NCBI GenBank assembly: GCA_934526125.1
Contig: CAKSZU010000080.1
Location: 1 to 8,570 of the forward strand
Direction: 5' to 3'
Length of the DNA stretch: 8,570 nt
From: an uncultured Faecalibacterium sp.
GTDB taxonomy: Bacteria > Bacillota > Clostridia > Oscillospirales > Ruminococcaceae
A program made the translations under genes and the position numbers. The notes beneath the pieces are model-generated. The model searched no databases, had not been told where the DNA came from, and worked only from the letters and a program-made list of their open reading frames with translations. Numbering within the stretch: the first letter of the stretch is position 1; each line of letters begins with the position of its first letter. This document shows positions 1-5,992 of the stretch, piece by piece.

Positions 1-939
1 CAGCTGAACGCCCTGTTCGGCTACATCATGAACATCCTCATGGCCCTGATGATGCTGAGCATGGCTTTCGTCATGATTTCCATGTCCGCCGCTTCCGCCA
101 AGCGTATCGTGGAAGTGCTGGACGAGACCACCGACCTGCCCGCCCCCAAGGCCCCCGTGCAGGAAGTGAAGGACGGCGGCATCGAGTTCGAACACGTCAC
201 CTTCAAGTACAAGCACGGCTCCGGCCAGCCGGTGCTGAATGACATCACCTTCAGCATCCACCCGGGCGAAACGCTGGGCATCATCGGCGGCACCGGCAGT
301 GCAAAATCCAGTCTGGTGCAGCTGATCCCCCGCCTGTACGATCCTGAGACCGGCAGCGTGAAGGTCGGCGGCGTGGATGTCCGGGATTACAGCCTCGACG
401 TCCTCCGCCGGGAGGTCTCCATGGTGCTGCAGAAGAACGTTCTGTTCAGCGGCACCATCCTGGACAACCTGCGCTGGGGCGATGAGAACGCCAGCGAGGA
501 AGCGTGCATCCGGGTGGCAAAGCTGGCCTGCGCCGATGAGTTCATCGAGCGCTTCCCCGACAAATACAACACCTGGATCGAACAGGGCGGCTCCAACGTT
601 TCCGGCGGCCAGAAACAGCGTCTGACCATCGCCCGTGCCCTGCTGCGTAAGCCCAAGGTGCTGATCCTGGATGACTCCACCAGCGCCGTGGATACCGCCA
701 CCGACGCAAAGATCCGCAAGGCGTTCCGGGAAGAGATCCCCGGCACCACCAAGATCATCATTGCACAGCGCATCTCCTCGGTGCAGGATGCCGACCGCAT
801 CCTGGTGCTGGACAATGGCCAGATCAACGGTCTGGGCACCCACGAGGAGCTGCTGAAGACCAACGAGATCTATCAGGAAGTTTACAGCAGCCAGACCCAG
901 GGCGGCGGCGACTTCGACAAACAGGGAGGTGAGCAGTAA
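1..939 (+). CDS. ABC exporter half-transporter, degenerate-site subunit (5'-truncated by window)
   Basis: The reading frame is open from base 1, so the start and most of the membrane domain lie outside the window. What remains is the end of the last transmembrane helix (about 1-80) and a full ATP-binding domain. Visible motifs are an A-loop Tyr in FKY, a Walker A at 286-312 reading GGTGSAKSS (Ala where Gly is usual before Lys), a Q-loop in MVLQKN, a signature VSGGQKQR at 598-621, Walker B LILDD at 661-675 with Asp in place of the catalytic Glu, and Gln (766-768) in place of the switch His. This is the pattern of the catalytically weak partner in heterodimeric exporters of the TM287/288, LmrCD and BmrCD type. 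Its intact signature should complete the active site of the partner encoded directly downstream, whose ATG overlaps this stop (TAATG). The substrate, which could be a drug, lipid or peptide, cannot be read from sequence. Confidence 0.93.
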   Translation, partial: QLNALFGYIMNILMALMMLSMAFVMISMSAASAKRIVEVLDETTDLPAPKAPVQEVKDGGIEFEHVTFKYKHGSGQPVLNDITFSIHPGETLGIIGGTGSAKSSLVQLIPRLYDPETGSVKVGGVDVRDYSLDVLRREVSMVLQKNVLFSGTILDNLRWGDENASEEACIRVAKLACADEFIERFPDKYNTWIEQGGSNVSGGQKQRLTIARALLRKPKVLILDDSTSAVDTATDAKIRKAFREEIPGTTKIIIAQRISSVQDADRILVLDNGQINGLGTHEELLKTNEIYQEVYSSQTQGGGDFDKQGGEQ

Positions 940-2861
940 TGGCTCAGGCAAAGGTAGTTCAGGGCCCCGGCCCCCGCGGCGCGCACGGCCCCAGACCCAA
1001 AGTGGAAAATCCGGGTCTGCTGCTCAAGCGGATCCTGGGCGAAGTGTTCAAGCACTATCTGCCCCACTGCATCATCGTGCTGATCTGCATCGTCATCAGC
1101 GCGCTGGCCAACGTGCAGGCCAGCCTCTTCCTCAAGACGCTGGTGGATGATTACATCGTTCCCATGACCCAGCAGACCACCCCGGACTTCGGCCCTCTGG
1201 CCGGCGCTCTGGTGCGGATCGGCTGCATCTACGCCGTGGGCGTCATCGCCGCATGGCTCAACGCCCGCATCATGGTCAACGTGACCCAGGGCACCCTGCG
1301 CAACCTGCGCATCCAGCTTTTCACCCACATGGAAAGCCTGCCCATCAAGTATTTTGACCAGCATCCCCACGGCGACATCATGTCCGTGTACACCAACGAT
1401 GTGGATACCCTGCGCCAGATGATCAGCCAGAGCATCCCCCAGCTGGTGTCCAGCGCCATCACCATCGTGTCGGTGTTCACCAGCATGTGCCTGATGAGCT
1501 GGCAGCTGACCCTCGTGACCCTGTGCATGGTGGCCCTGATGCTGTTCTGCACCAAGAAGATCACCGCCATGAGCGGCAAGTACTTCGTGGCCCAGCAGAA
1601 GGACCTGGGCAAGGTCAACGGCTACATCGAAGAGATGATGGAAGGCCAGAAGGTCGTCAAGGTGTTCACCCACGAGCAGAAGACCCTGGCCGGTTTCCGT
1701 GAGCTGAACAACAAGCTGAAGGACAGCGCCAAGCAGGCCAACAGCTACGCCAACATCGTCATGCCCGTCACCGCACAGCTGGGCAACATCAGCTATGCCG
1801 TCTGCGCTCTGGTGGGCGCAGCCATGGCCGTGGGCAATGTGGGCGGCATGACCCTGGGCACCGTCATGGCCTTCCTGTCCCTGAACAAGAGCTTCAACAT
1901 GCCCATCAGTCAGGTGTCCATGCAGGCCAACAGCATCATCATGGCTCTGGCCGGTGCCGAGCGCATCTTCAAGATGATGGACGAGACCAGCGAGACCGAC
2001 GAGGGCTATGTCACCCTGGTCAACGCCAAGTATGACAAGGACGACGATCTGGTGGAGACCACCGAGCGCACCGGCATCTGGGCCTGGAAGCATCCCCACC
2101 ACGACGGCACCACCACCTACCACAAGCTGGCAGGCGATATCACCTTCACCGATGTGGATTTCGGCTATGTGCCCGAAAAGACGGTCCTCCACGACATCAA
2201 CCTCTACGGCCGTCCGGGCCAGAAGATCGCCTTTGTCGGCTCCACCGGTGCCGGCAAGACCACCATCACCAACCTGATCAACCGCTTCTATGATATCTCC
2301 GACGGCAAGATCCGGTATGACGGCATCAACATCGGCAAGATCAAGAAGGACGACCTCCGCCGCTCTCTGGGCATCGTGCTGCAGGACACCCACCTGTTCA
2401 CCGGCACGGTCATGGAGAACATCCGCTACGGCCGTCTGGACGCCACGGATGAGGAGTGCATCGCCGCAGCCCGGCTGGCCAACGCAGACGGCTTCATCAA
2501 GCGCCTGCCCGACGGCTACAACACCATGCTGACCAACGACGGTGCCAACCTGTCCCAGGGCCAGCGGCAGCTGCTGGCCATCGCCCGCGCCGCCGTGGCC
2601 GATCCCCCGGTGCTGATCCTGGACGAAGCAACTTCCTCCATCGATACCCGCACCGAAGCTCTGGTGCAGCGCGGCATGGACGGCCTGATGTACGGCCGCA
2701 CCAGCTTCGTCATCGCGCACCGCCTGTCCACCGTCCGCAATGCAGACTGCATCGTGGTGCTGGAGCAGGGCCGCATCATCGAGCGCGGCAGCCACGACGA
2801 GCTGATCGCCAAGAAGGGCAAGTACTATCAGCTCTACACCGGCAATCTGGCCGAGAACTGA
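939..2861 (+). CDS. ABC exporter half-transporter, catalytic subunit
   Basis: A 640-residue membrane-domain/ATPase fusion (ABC type-1 exporter). The Gly/Pro-rich cytoplasmic N-terminus (residues 1-25) is followed by the membrane domain (about 35-340) and the ATPase domain (about 400-630). Walker A is GSTGAGKT (434-441), the signature LSQGQ (538-542), Walker B LILDE with catalytic Glu563, and the switch His is 594. The signature deviates from LSGGQ while Walker B and His are intact, which complements the preceding subunit; together they should give one active and one degenerate site. The start is the ATG overlapping the upstream stop, with GGGAGGTG at 923-930 as ribosome binding site, implying translational coupling. 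A stretch of about 45 residues at 355-398, containing WAWKHPHHDG, is extra relative to a minimal linker between the two domains. The protein is expected in the cytoplasmic membrane; direction of transport is inferred as export from the fused architecture. Confidence 0.95.
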   Translation: MAQAKVVQGPGPRGAHGPRPKVENPGLLLKRILGEVFKHYLPHCIIVLICIVISALANVQASLFLKTLVDDYIVPMTQQTTPDFGPLAGALVRIGCIYAVGVIAAWLNARIMVNVTQGTLRNLRIQLFTHMESLPIKYFDQHPHGDIMSVYTNDVDTLRQMISQSIPQLVSSAITIVSVFTSMCLMSWQLTLVTLCMVALMLFCTKKITAMSGKYFVAQQKDLGKVNGYIEEMMEGQKVVKVFTHEQKTLAGFRELNNKLKDSAKQANSYANIVMPVTAQLGNISYAVCALVGAAMAVGNVGGMTLGTVMAFLSLNKSFNMPISQVSMQANSIIMALAGAERIFKMMDETSETDEGYVTLVNAKYDKDDDLVETTERTGIWAWKHPHHDGTTTYHKLAGDITFTDVDFGYVPEKTVLHDINLYGRPGQKIAFVGSTGAGKTTITNLINRFYDISDGKIRYDGINIGKIKKDDLRRSLGIVLQDTHLFTGTVMENIRYGRLDATDEECIAAARLANADGFIKRLPDGYNTMLTNDGANLSQGQRQLLAIARAAVADPPVLILDEATSSIDTRTEALVQRGMDGLMYGRTSFVIAHRLSTVRNADCIVVLEQGRIIERGSHDELIAKKGKYYQLYTGNLAEN

Positions 2862-2890
2862 TCGTTCCAGTTTTTCAGGATTTCCCGGAA

Positions 2891-2923
2891 GGGCAGGCAC
2901 ACCTCCGTGCCTGCCCTTTTTTT
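2891..2923 (+). terminator. Intrinsic terminator of the ABC exporter operon
   Basis: A perfect 10-bp inverted repeat (GGGCAGGCAC at 2891-2900, GTGCCTGCCC at 2907-2916) with a 6-nt loop is followed by seven T residues (2917-2923). It starts 30 bp after the ABC stop codon. Confidence 0.93.
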
Positions 2924-2954
2924 GCGCCATCGCCCCCGGCGCTGTGCTTCCGGA

Positions 2955-2983
2955 TAGACAAAAGTCCCACTTTATGTTACAGT
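2955..2983 (+). promoter_or_regulatory. Candidate sigma-A promoter for the ThrE-type operon
   Basis: A -35 box TAGACA (2955-2960, 5 of 6) is followed by a 17-bp spacer and a -10 box TACAGT (2978-2983, 4 of 6) with an extended -10 TG at 2975-2976. TATACG at 2983-2988 is an alternative -10. It lies after a terminator and about 50 bp before the gene, so a promoter is expected here. Confidence 0.55.
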
Positions 2984-2997
2984 ATACGGAGAGACCT

Positions 2998-3012
2998 GTC
3001 CGCCCGGCGGAC
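2998..3012 (+). other. Leader hairpin before the ThrE-type operon
   Basis: GTCCGC (2998-3003) and GCGGAC (3007-3012) form a 6-bp GC-rich stem with a CCG loop. It ends five bases before the Shine-Dalgarno AAGGAG (3018-3023). It may stabilise the mRNA or tune initiation; no known riboswitch is recognised. Confidence 0.45.
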
Positions 3013-3030
3013 CCAGTAAGGAGAGACAGA

Positions 3031-3825
3031 ATGACAGGCAGAGAAATTCATCCGGACGACGAGCAGCGCCGCCGCATCATGGATTTTATCATGGCAGCCG
3101 GTCAGACACTTCTGGAAAACGGCGCAGAGGTATTCCGGGTGGAGCAGACCATGGAGATCATGGCCCGCTCCTTTCATCTGCGGGAGTTCCATGTCTATGT
3201 GCTGACCAACGGCATTTTTGCCAGCGCTGGCACCGCTGAGATGAGCGAAGTGCGCAACGTTCCCACCCGCACCACCCATCTGGGCCGGGTGGCGGCGGTG
3301 AACCAGCTTTCCCGCCAGATCGCCGCGGGGGAGATCGTCACCATCGACGAAGCCGAGAGCCAGCTGGTGAAAGCCCAGCGGATCCCGTTTCCGAAGGACT
3401 GGGTGCAGCTGGCGGCCGGGATGTCCGGTGCCTTCTGCTTTGCGCTGATCTTCGGCGGCTCCCTGCGGGCGGCGCTGGCGGCCGCCGCCGCGGGCTTTGC
3501 GGCCAACGGCTACCTGCTGCTCTGCGGGCGGCACGGGGTCGGCGGCGGGTTCCGCACCATCTCCACGGCCGCCCTCATCACCCTGGTCTGCATCCTGGGC
3601 TGCGGCCTGCTGGGCACCGAGTCCAGCCACGCCATCATCGGCACCCTGATGATCCTGACCCCCGGCATCGCCTTCACCATGGGTATCCGGGACTTCGTGC
3701 AGGGCGATTACCTTTCCGGCACCATCCGGATGATCGATGCCCTGCTCATTGCGGCCAGCATCGCCATCGGCACCGGTCTGGTGCTGAGCCTGTATTCCAT
3801 GCTGACGGGGGTAACGGTGGTATGA
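3031..3825 (+). CDS. ThrE-type threonine/serine exporter family, N-terminal half (YjjP-like, DUF1212)
   Basis: A 264-residue membrane protein. The start is ATG 3031, chosen because AAGGAG (3018-3023) sits 7 nt upstream; the frame is open further upstream but without a ribosome binding site. Residues 1-120 form a soluble cytoplasmic region with the family-like motif GAEVFRVEQT (31-40) and an NGIFASAG segment. From Trp124 onward there are about five hydrophobic helices, with TPGIAF near 210-215. In Corynebacterium ThrE this region is fused to a second membrane domain; here that domain is the next gene, overlapping by ATGA, as in the YjjP/YjjB arrangement. In E. coli YjjPB has been linked to succinate export, so the substrate could be an amino acid or a dicarboxylate. 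Family assignment is firm, substrate is not. Confidence 0.88.
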   Translation: MTGREIHPDDEQRRRIMDFIMAAGQTLLENGAEVFRVEQTMEIMARSFHLREFHVYVLTNGIFASAGTAEMSEVRNVPTRTTHLGRVAAVNQLSRQIAAGEIVTIDEAESQLVKAQRIPFPKDWVQLAAGMSGAFCFALIFGGSLRAALAAAAAGFAANGYLLLCGRHGVGGGFRTISTAALITLVCILGCGLLGTESSHAIIGTLMILTPGIAFTMGIRDFVQGDYLSGTIRMIDALLIAASIAIGTGLVLSLYSMLTGVTVV

Positions 3826-4280
3826 CACAGCTTCTTACGAGCGGGGAGCAGCTGGGCTTCCTGATGCTCCAGTTCCTCATTGCCGGGGCCGGCACCCTGA
3901 GCTTCACCATCCTGTTCGCCTGCCCGAAACGCACCCTGCCCTACTGCGGGCTGGTGGGTGCCGTGGGCTGGGTGGTCTATGAGCTGGCCGTCCTGTACGG
4001 GATGGAAAGCTTTGCTGCCTCCCTGCTGGCGGTGATCCCGCTGACGCTGCTGGCCCGCATCTTTGCCGTGGTGCTCCGGACGCCGGTGACGGTGTTCCTG
4101 CTGTCCGGCATCTTCCCGCTGGTGCCCGGCGCGGGCATCTACTACACGGCCTACTACTTCATCCAGGGCAACAACGCCCTGGCCCTGGCCAACGGCATCT
4201 CCACCTTCAAGATCGCCGTGGCCCTGGCCGTGGGCATCGCTCTGGTGCTGGGGCTCCCTTTCCCGAAAAAAAACAACTGA
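3822..4280 (+). CDS. ThrE-type exporter, C-terminal half (YjjB-like, DUF3815)
   Basis: A 152-residue, almost wholly hydrophobic protein with about four or five membrane helices. It has the conserved segment RTPVTVFLLSGIFPLVPG, with PLVPG at residues 99-103, followed by a YYTAYYFIQG region; this matches the C-terminal part of ThrE. The ATG (3822-3824) overlaps the stop of the YjjP-like gene (TGA 3823-3825), so the two are almost certainly translated together and act as one membrane complex. The ribosome binding site is weak (G-rich run near 3806-3811), consistent with coupled translation. The C-terminus ends in a basic tail (FPKKNN). A terminator begins directly after the stop. Substrate is as uncertain as for the partner. 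Confidence 0.87.
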   Translation: MTQLLTSGEQLGFLMLQFLIAGAGTLSFTILFACPKRTLPYCGLVGAVGWVVYELAVLYGMESFAASLLAVIPLTLLARIFAVVLRTPVTVFLLSGIFPLVPGAGIYYTAYYFIQGNNALALANGISTFKIAVALAVGIALVLGLPFPKKNN

Positions 4281-4281
4281 C

Positions 4282-4320
4282 AAAAACGGGGCTGTCGCAA
4301 TGTGCAACAGCCCCGTTTTC
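4282..4320. terminator. Bidirectional intrinsic terminator between convergent genes
   Basis: CGGGGCTGT (4287-4295) pairs with ACAGCCCCG (4307-4315). The inner part can extend by GCA/TGC (4297-4299 with 4303-4305), and flanking A and T runs (4282-4286, 4316-4319) extend the stem and supply a U-tract on either strand. It serves the plus-strand ThrE-type operon and the minus-strand gene ending at 4333. Confidence 0.9.
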
Positions 4321-4332
4321 CGTTTTACCTGC

Positions 4333-4953
4333 TCAGGAATTTGCCGCCAGATGCAGCAGCTGAGCGCCGGAGGTCAGATCCAGCTTGAAAAAGACCTTCC
4401 CGGTCTCCTCATTCCGGCTCAGCTCCACCGGCGACTCGGTGCCGTCGGCATGGACCAGCATCAGGGTGTACCCCTCCACGGCGCTGGCGGGCAGCTCGAC
4501 GGATGCTTCCACCTGCGATGCTATGCAGCGGGCCGGGGTAGTGGTCTCGCTCTTCACCAGACCGCACTTCTCACAGACGACCTTCCGGATGGTGGTGGGG
4601 TAGTAGAACGCCACCGTCATCACCTGCTCGCCGTTTTTCAGGGTGCCGGAATATACCTCCAGCCCGGAGAAGTTGGAGAACGCGCCATTCACCTTTTTCA
4701 GGCGGGCGGTGCCGTCCTCCCTGCCGCAGCCGGGGCAGAGCTTCAGGGTCTCCACCGTACCGTCCGGCAGCTGATGCCGGAATGCGGTCTCCACACAATC
4801 GTACTTATACTCTGTCGTGGTCTTCCAGACATGCTCGGTGCAGTCCGCCTTTTCGCCCGGCGTGCCCTCCGCCATGCCTGCCACGGCGCTGCCTGCCAGA
4901 ACACAGACAGACAGGCCCAAAGCGGCCAGAGCTTTCAGAACACGGTTTCTCAT
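4333..4953 (-). CDS. Exported hypothetical protein with two CxxC pairs
   Basis: 206 residues; not a family I recognise. Residues 1-28 are a Sec-type signal peptide: a basic MRNRVLK start, a hydrophobic core, and an AVA or GMA cleavage site near residue 25-28. The mature part has CPGC (73-76) and CEKC (127-130), about 50 residues apart, each followed by Gly like zinc-ribbon knuckles, plus single Cys at 38, 53 and 143. It could bind zinc or form disulfides outside the cell; this is inference. The last 60 residues (about 147-206) read as alternating beta strands with a HADGTESPVEL turn, resembling small beta-sandwich domains of secreted proteins. The start ATG (4951-4953) has AAAGGA (4961-4966) 7 nt upstream. 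It is a single gene, convergent with the ThrE-type operon and divergent from the nitroreductase, with a very strong predicted promoter. Confidence 0.82.
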   Translation of the reverse strand: MRNRVLKALAALGLSVCVLAGSAVAGMAEGTPGEKADCTEHVWKTTTEYKYDCVETAFRHQLPDGTVETLKLCPGCGREDGTARLKKVNGAFSNFSGLEVYSGTLKNGEQVMTVAFYYPTTIRKVVCEKCGLVKSETTTPARCIASQVEASVELPASAVEGYTLMLVHADGTESPVELSRNEETGKVFFKLDLTSGAQLLHLAANS

Positions 4954-4968
4954 AACAGATTCCTTTCC

Positions 4969-4986
4969 CCCGCCGTTCCCGGCGGG
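4969..4986 (-). other. Leader hairpin with GNRA-type loop next to the ribosome binding site
   Basis: On the minus strand CCCGCCG, loop GGAA, CGGCGGG form a perfect 7-bp stem capped by a GNRA tetraloop. Its 3' base is only two bases from the AAAGGA Shine-Dalgarno (4961-4966) of the exported protein, so it may influence translation or mRNA stability. Confidence 0.55.
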
Positions 4987-5042
4987 CAGCGCGGTTAAAT
5001 TCAGTCAGTTTTTCCGTTGCCGCGTTGTTTTTTTGCAGCCTG

Positions 5043-5072
5043 ATTATACCATTTGCAGCAAATTTCTGTCAA
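5043..5072 (-). promoter_or_regulatory. Perfect-consensus sigma-A promoter for the exported protein gene
   Basis: On the minus strand the -35 is TTGACA (5072-5067) and the -10 is TATAAT (5048-5043), with an 18-bp spacer and an extended -10 TGG (5051-5049). Transcription should start near 5036, giving a leader of roughly 80 nt. Confidence 0.88.
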
Positions 5073-5129
5073 GGCCCGCCCCGGCCGGACCAAAGATTTC
5101 ACAAATGCAGCCGCCGCTTTCCAAAACTC

Positions 5130-5158
5130 TTGCGCATCCTCCCGACCTGCGCTATACT
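5130..5158 (+). promoter_or_regulatory. Candidate sigma-A promoter for the nitroreductase gene
   Basis: TTGCGC (5130-5135, 3 of 6 matches) is followed by a 17-bp spacer and TATACT (5153-5158, 5 of 6). Predicted transcription start is near 5165, leaving a leader of about 57 nt. It is weaker than the divergent promoter at 5043-5072, about 60 bp away. Confidence 0.6.
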
Positions 5159-5187
5159 GGTTTCAGCAAGATCATCCGCGAAAAGAG

Positions 5188-5203
5188 GTCTGCTTTGTCA
5201 GAC
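5188..5203 (+). other. Small leader hairpin before the nitroreductase
   Basis: GTCTG (5188-5192) and CAGAC (5199-5203) form a 5-bp stem with a 6-nt loop, ending at the edge of the Shine-Dalgarno region GAAGGGAG (5204-5211). Short enough to be chance on its own. Confidence 0.35.
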
Positions 5204-5221
5204 GAAGGGAGCGCTGAATCA

Positions 5222-5797
5222 ATGTCTGTTATGGAAAAGCTTCTCACCCGCCGCACCTACCGGCGCTTTGAACAGAAGAGCGTACCGCAGGACGTGGTGG
5301 AGGATCTCATCGATGCCGTCCGGCTTTCTTCCTGCGGGGCCAACCGGCAGGCCGTCCGGCTGATCGTGGTGCAAAGCCCGGAGATGGCTGCAAAGGTCCA
5401 TCCGCTGGTCAAGTGGGCCGCCTATCTGCCGCCGGAGCAGGGCACCCCGAAGGCCGAGGAGCTGCCCACCCTGTACGCCGCCGTGGTGCAGGACACCTCC
5501 ATCCCCGGCGACCTGAACACCGACACCGGCATCGCCCTGGCCAACATGACCCTGGCCGCCTGGGACAAAGGCGTGGGAAGCTGCATCATGGGGGCCATCA
5601 ACAAGCCCGCCCTGACCGAGCTGCTGGGCATTGAGGAGCCCCAGAAGCTGGCCTTCATGGTGGCGTTCGGCTATCCCACCCACAAAGCCCGCATCGTGCC
5701 CCTGACCGAGGAGACCGGCGTGAAATATTATCTGGACGAAAACCGGGACTACTGTGTTCCCAAGCGCAGCCGCGAAGAGATCGCCCGGACCCTGTGA
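5222..5797 (+). CDS. Nitroreductase-family FMN oxidoreductase
   Basis: 191 residues, the usual size for small single-domain nitroreductases. These cytoplasmic FMN enzymes use NAD(P)H to reduce nitro compounds, quinones or other acceptors, but many have unknown substrates. Visible family marks are the N-terminal RRTYRRF (about 10-16), whose arginines normally contact the FMN phosphate; a SSCGANRQ segment (about 36-43) at the position of the usual S-x-x-N-x-Q motif; and a GIALANMTLAAWDKGVGSC helix (about 102-120) followed by FGYPT near the C-terminus. The proteins normally form dimers. ATG 5222 is chosen because GAAGGGAG (5204-5211) is 10 nt upstream and a promoter lies at 5130-5158; the open frame reaches further upstream only through promoter and leader DNA. 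ATG 5231 is a possible alternative start. The gene is divergent from the exported CxxC protein and has no obvious functional partner here. Confidence 0.88.
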   Translation: MSVMEKLLTRRTYRRFEQKSVPQDVVEDLIDAVRLSSCGANRQAVRLIVVQSPEMAAKVHPLVKWAAYLPPEQGTPKAEELPTLYAAVVQDTSIPGDLNTDTGIALANMTLAAWDKGVGSCIMGAINKPALTELLGIEEPQKLAFMVAFGYPTHKARIVPLTEETGVKYYLDENRDYCVPKRSREEIARTL

Positions 5798-5843
5798 TTT
5801 GCATATATTCATCCTTTCTCCGTTGATTTATGTATAAGTGTTT

Positions 5844-5857
5844 TCAAAACGGTTTCA
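5844..5857. promoter_or_regulatory. cre-like palindrome (possible CcpA/LacI-family operator)
   Basis: TCAAAACGGTTTCA matches the degenerate cre consensus TGWAARCGYTWNCW at 12 of 14 positions on each strand and has the central CG typical of LacI-family operators. It lies 26 bp upstream of the -35 box of the importer promoter. It overlaps a weak hairpin (CGGT 5850-5853, ACCG 5863-5866) followed by six T residues, which could instead be a poor terminator for the nitroreductase. Confidence 0.35.
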
Positions 5858-5882
5858 TTTTTACCGATTTTTTGCACAACAC

Positions 5883-5911
5883 TTGACTTTTTTATTTGTA
5901 CAATCTATACT
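5883..5911 (+). promoter_or_regulatory. Strong sigma-A promoter of the amino acid importer operon
   Basis: -35 TTGACT (5883-5888) and -10 TATACT (5906-5911), each 5 of 6 to consensus, are separated by a 17-bp spacer rich in A and T. Predicted transcription start is near 5918, giving a leader of about 75 nt. Confidence 0.88.
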
Positions 5912-5918
5912 AATTCCG

Positions 5919-5954
5919 TTCCCCGGTATCACGATGAATCGCATCGTCCGGGAA
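5919..5954 (+). other. Structured leader hairpin of the importer mRNA
   Basis: The inner stem ACGATG (5931-5936) with CATCGT (5942-5947) has a 5-nt loop. The outer stem TTCCC plus GG (5919-5926, one bulged C) pairs with CCGGGAA (5948-5954), with a TATC bulge between stems. It begins at the predicted 5' end of the transcript. It does not resemble a riboswitch I know and may be a 5' stability hairpin. Confidence 0.5.
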
Positions 5955-5976
5955 AGTGAAAGATTATACAATCAAC

Positions 5977-5983
5977 AGAGGAG
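5977..5983 (+). promoter_or_regulatory. Ribosome binding site fixing the binding-protein start
   Basis: AGAGGAG lies 9 nt before ATG 5993 but only 3 nt before the in-frame TTG 5987, so ATG 5993 is the better start and gives a clean MKKITRR signal peptide. Confidence 0.85.
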
Positions 5984-5992
5984 TGTTTGAAT

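Noticed and set aside
882..2930. A 682-codon open frame on the minus strand
   Set aside because: It lies opposite a clear ABC exporter gene, is rich in His, Gly, Gln and Ala as expected from GC-rich antisense reading, crosses the terminator, and shows no domain or ribosome binding site.
2977..3828. A 283-codon open frame on the minus strand
   Set aside because: It mirrors the ThrE-type gene, has low-complexity Gly/Ala/Asp/His-rich antisense composition and no recognisable motif.
4817..5221. N-terminal extension of the nitroreductase frame
   Set aside because: The extra codons run through the opposite gene, both promoters and the leader; a proper ribosome binding site and the family N-terminus place the start at 5222.
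5987..5992. TTG start giving MNMKK for the binding protein
   Set aside because: It is only 3 nt from the Shine-Dalgarno; ATG 5993 has ideal spacing.
2862..5992. tRNA, riboswitch or CRISPR in the intergenic gaps
   Set aside because: Gaps are short and hold promoters, leaders and terminators; no cloverleaf, repeat-spacer pattern or familiar riboswitch core was seen.
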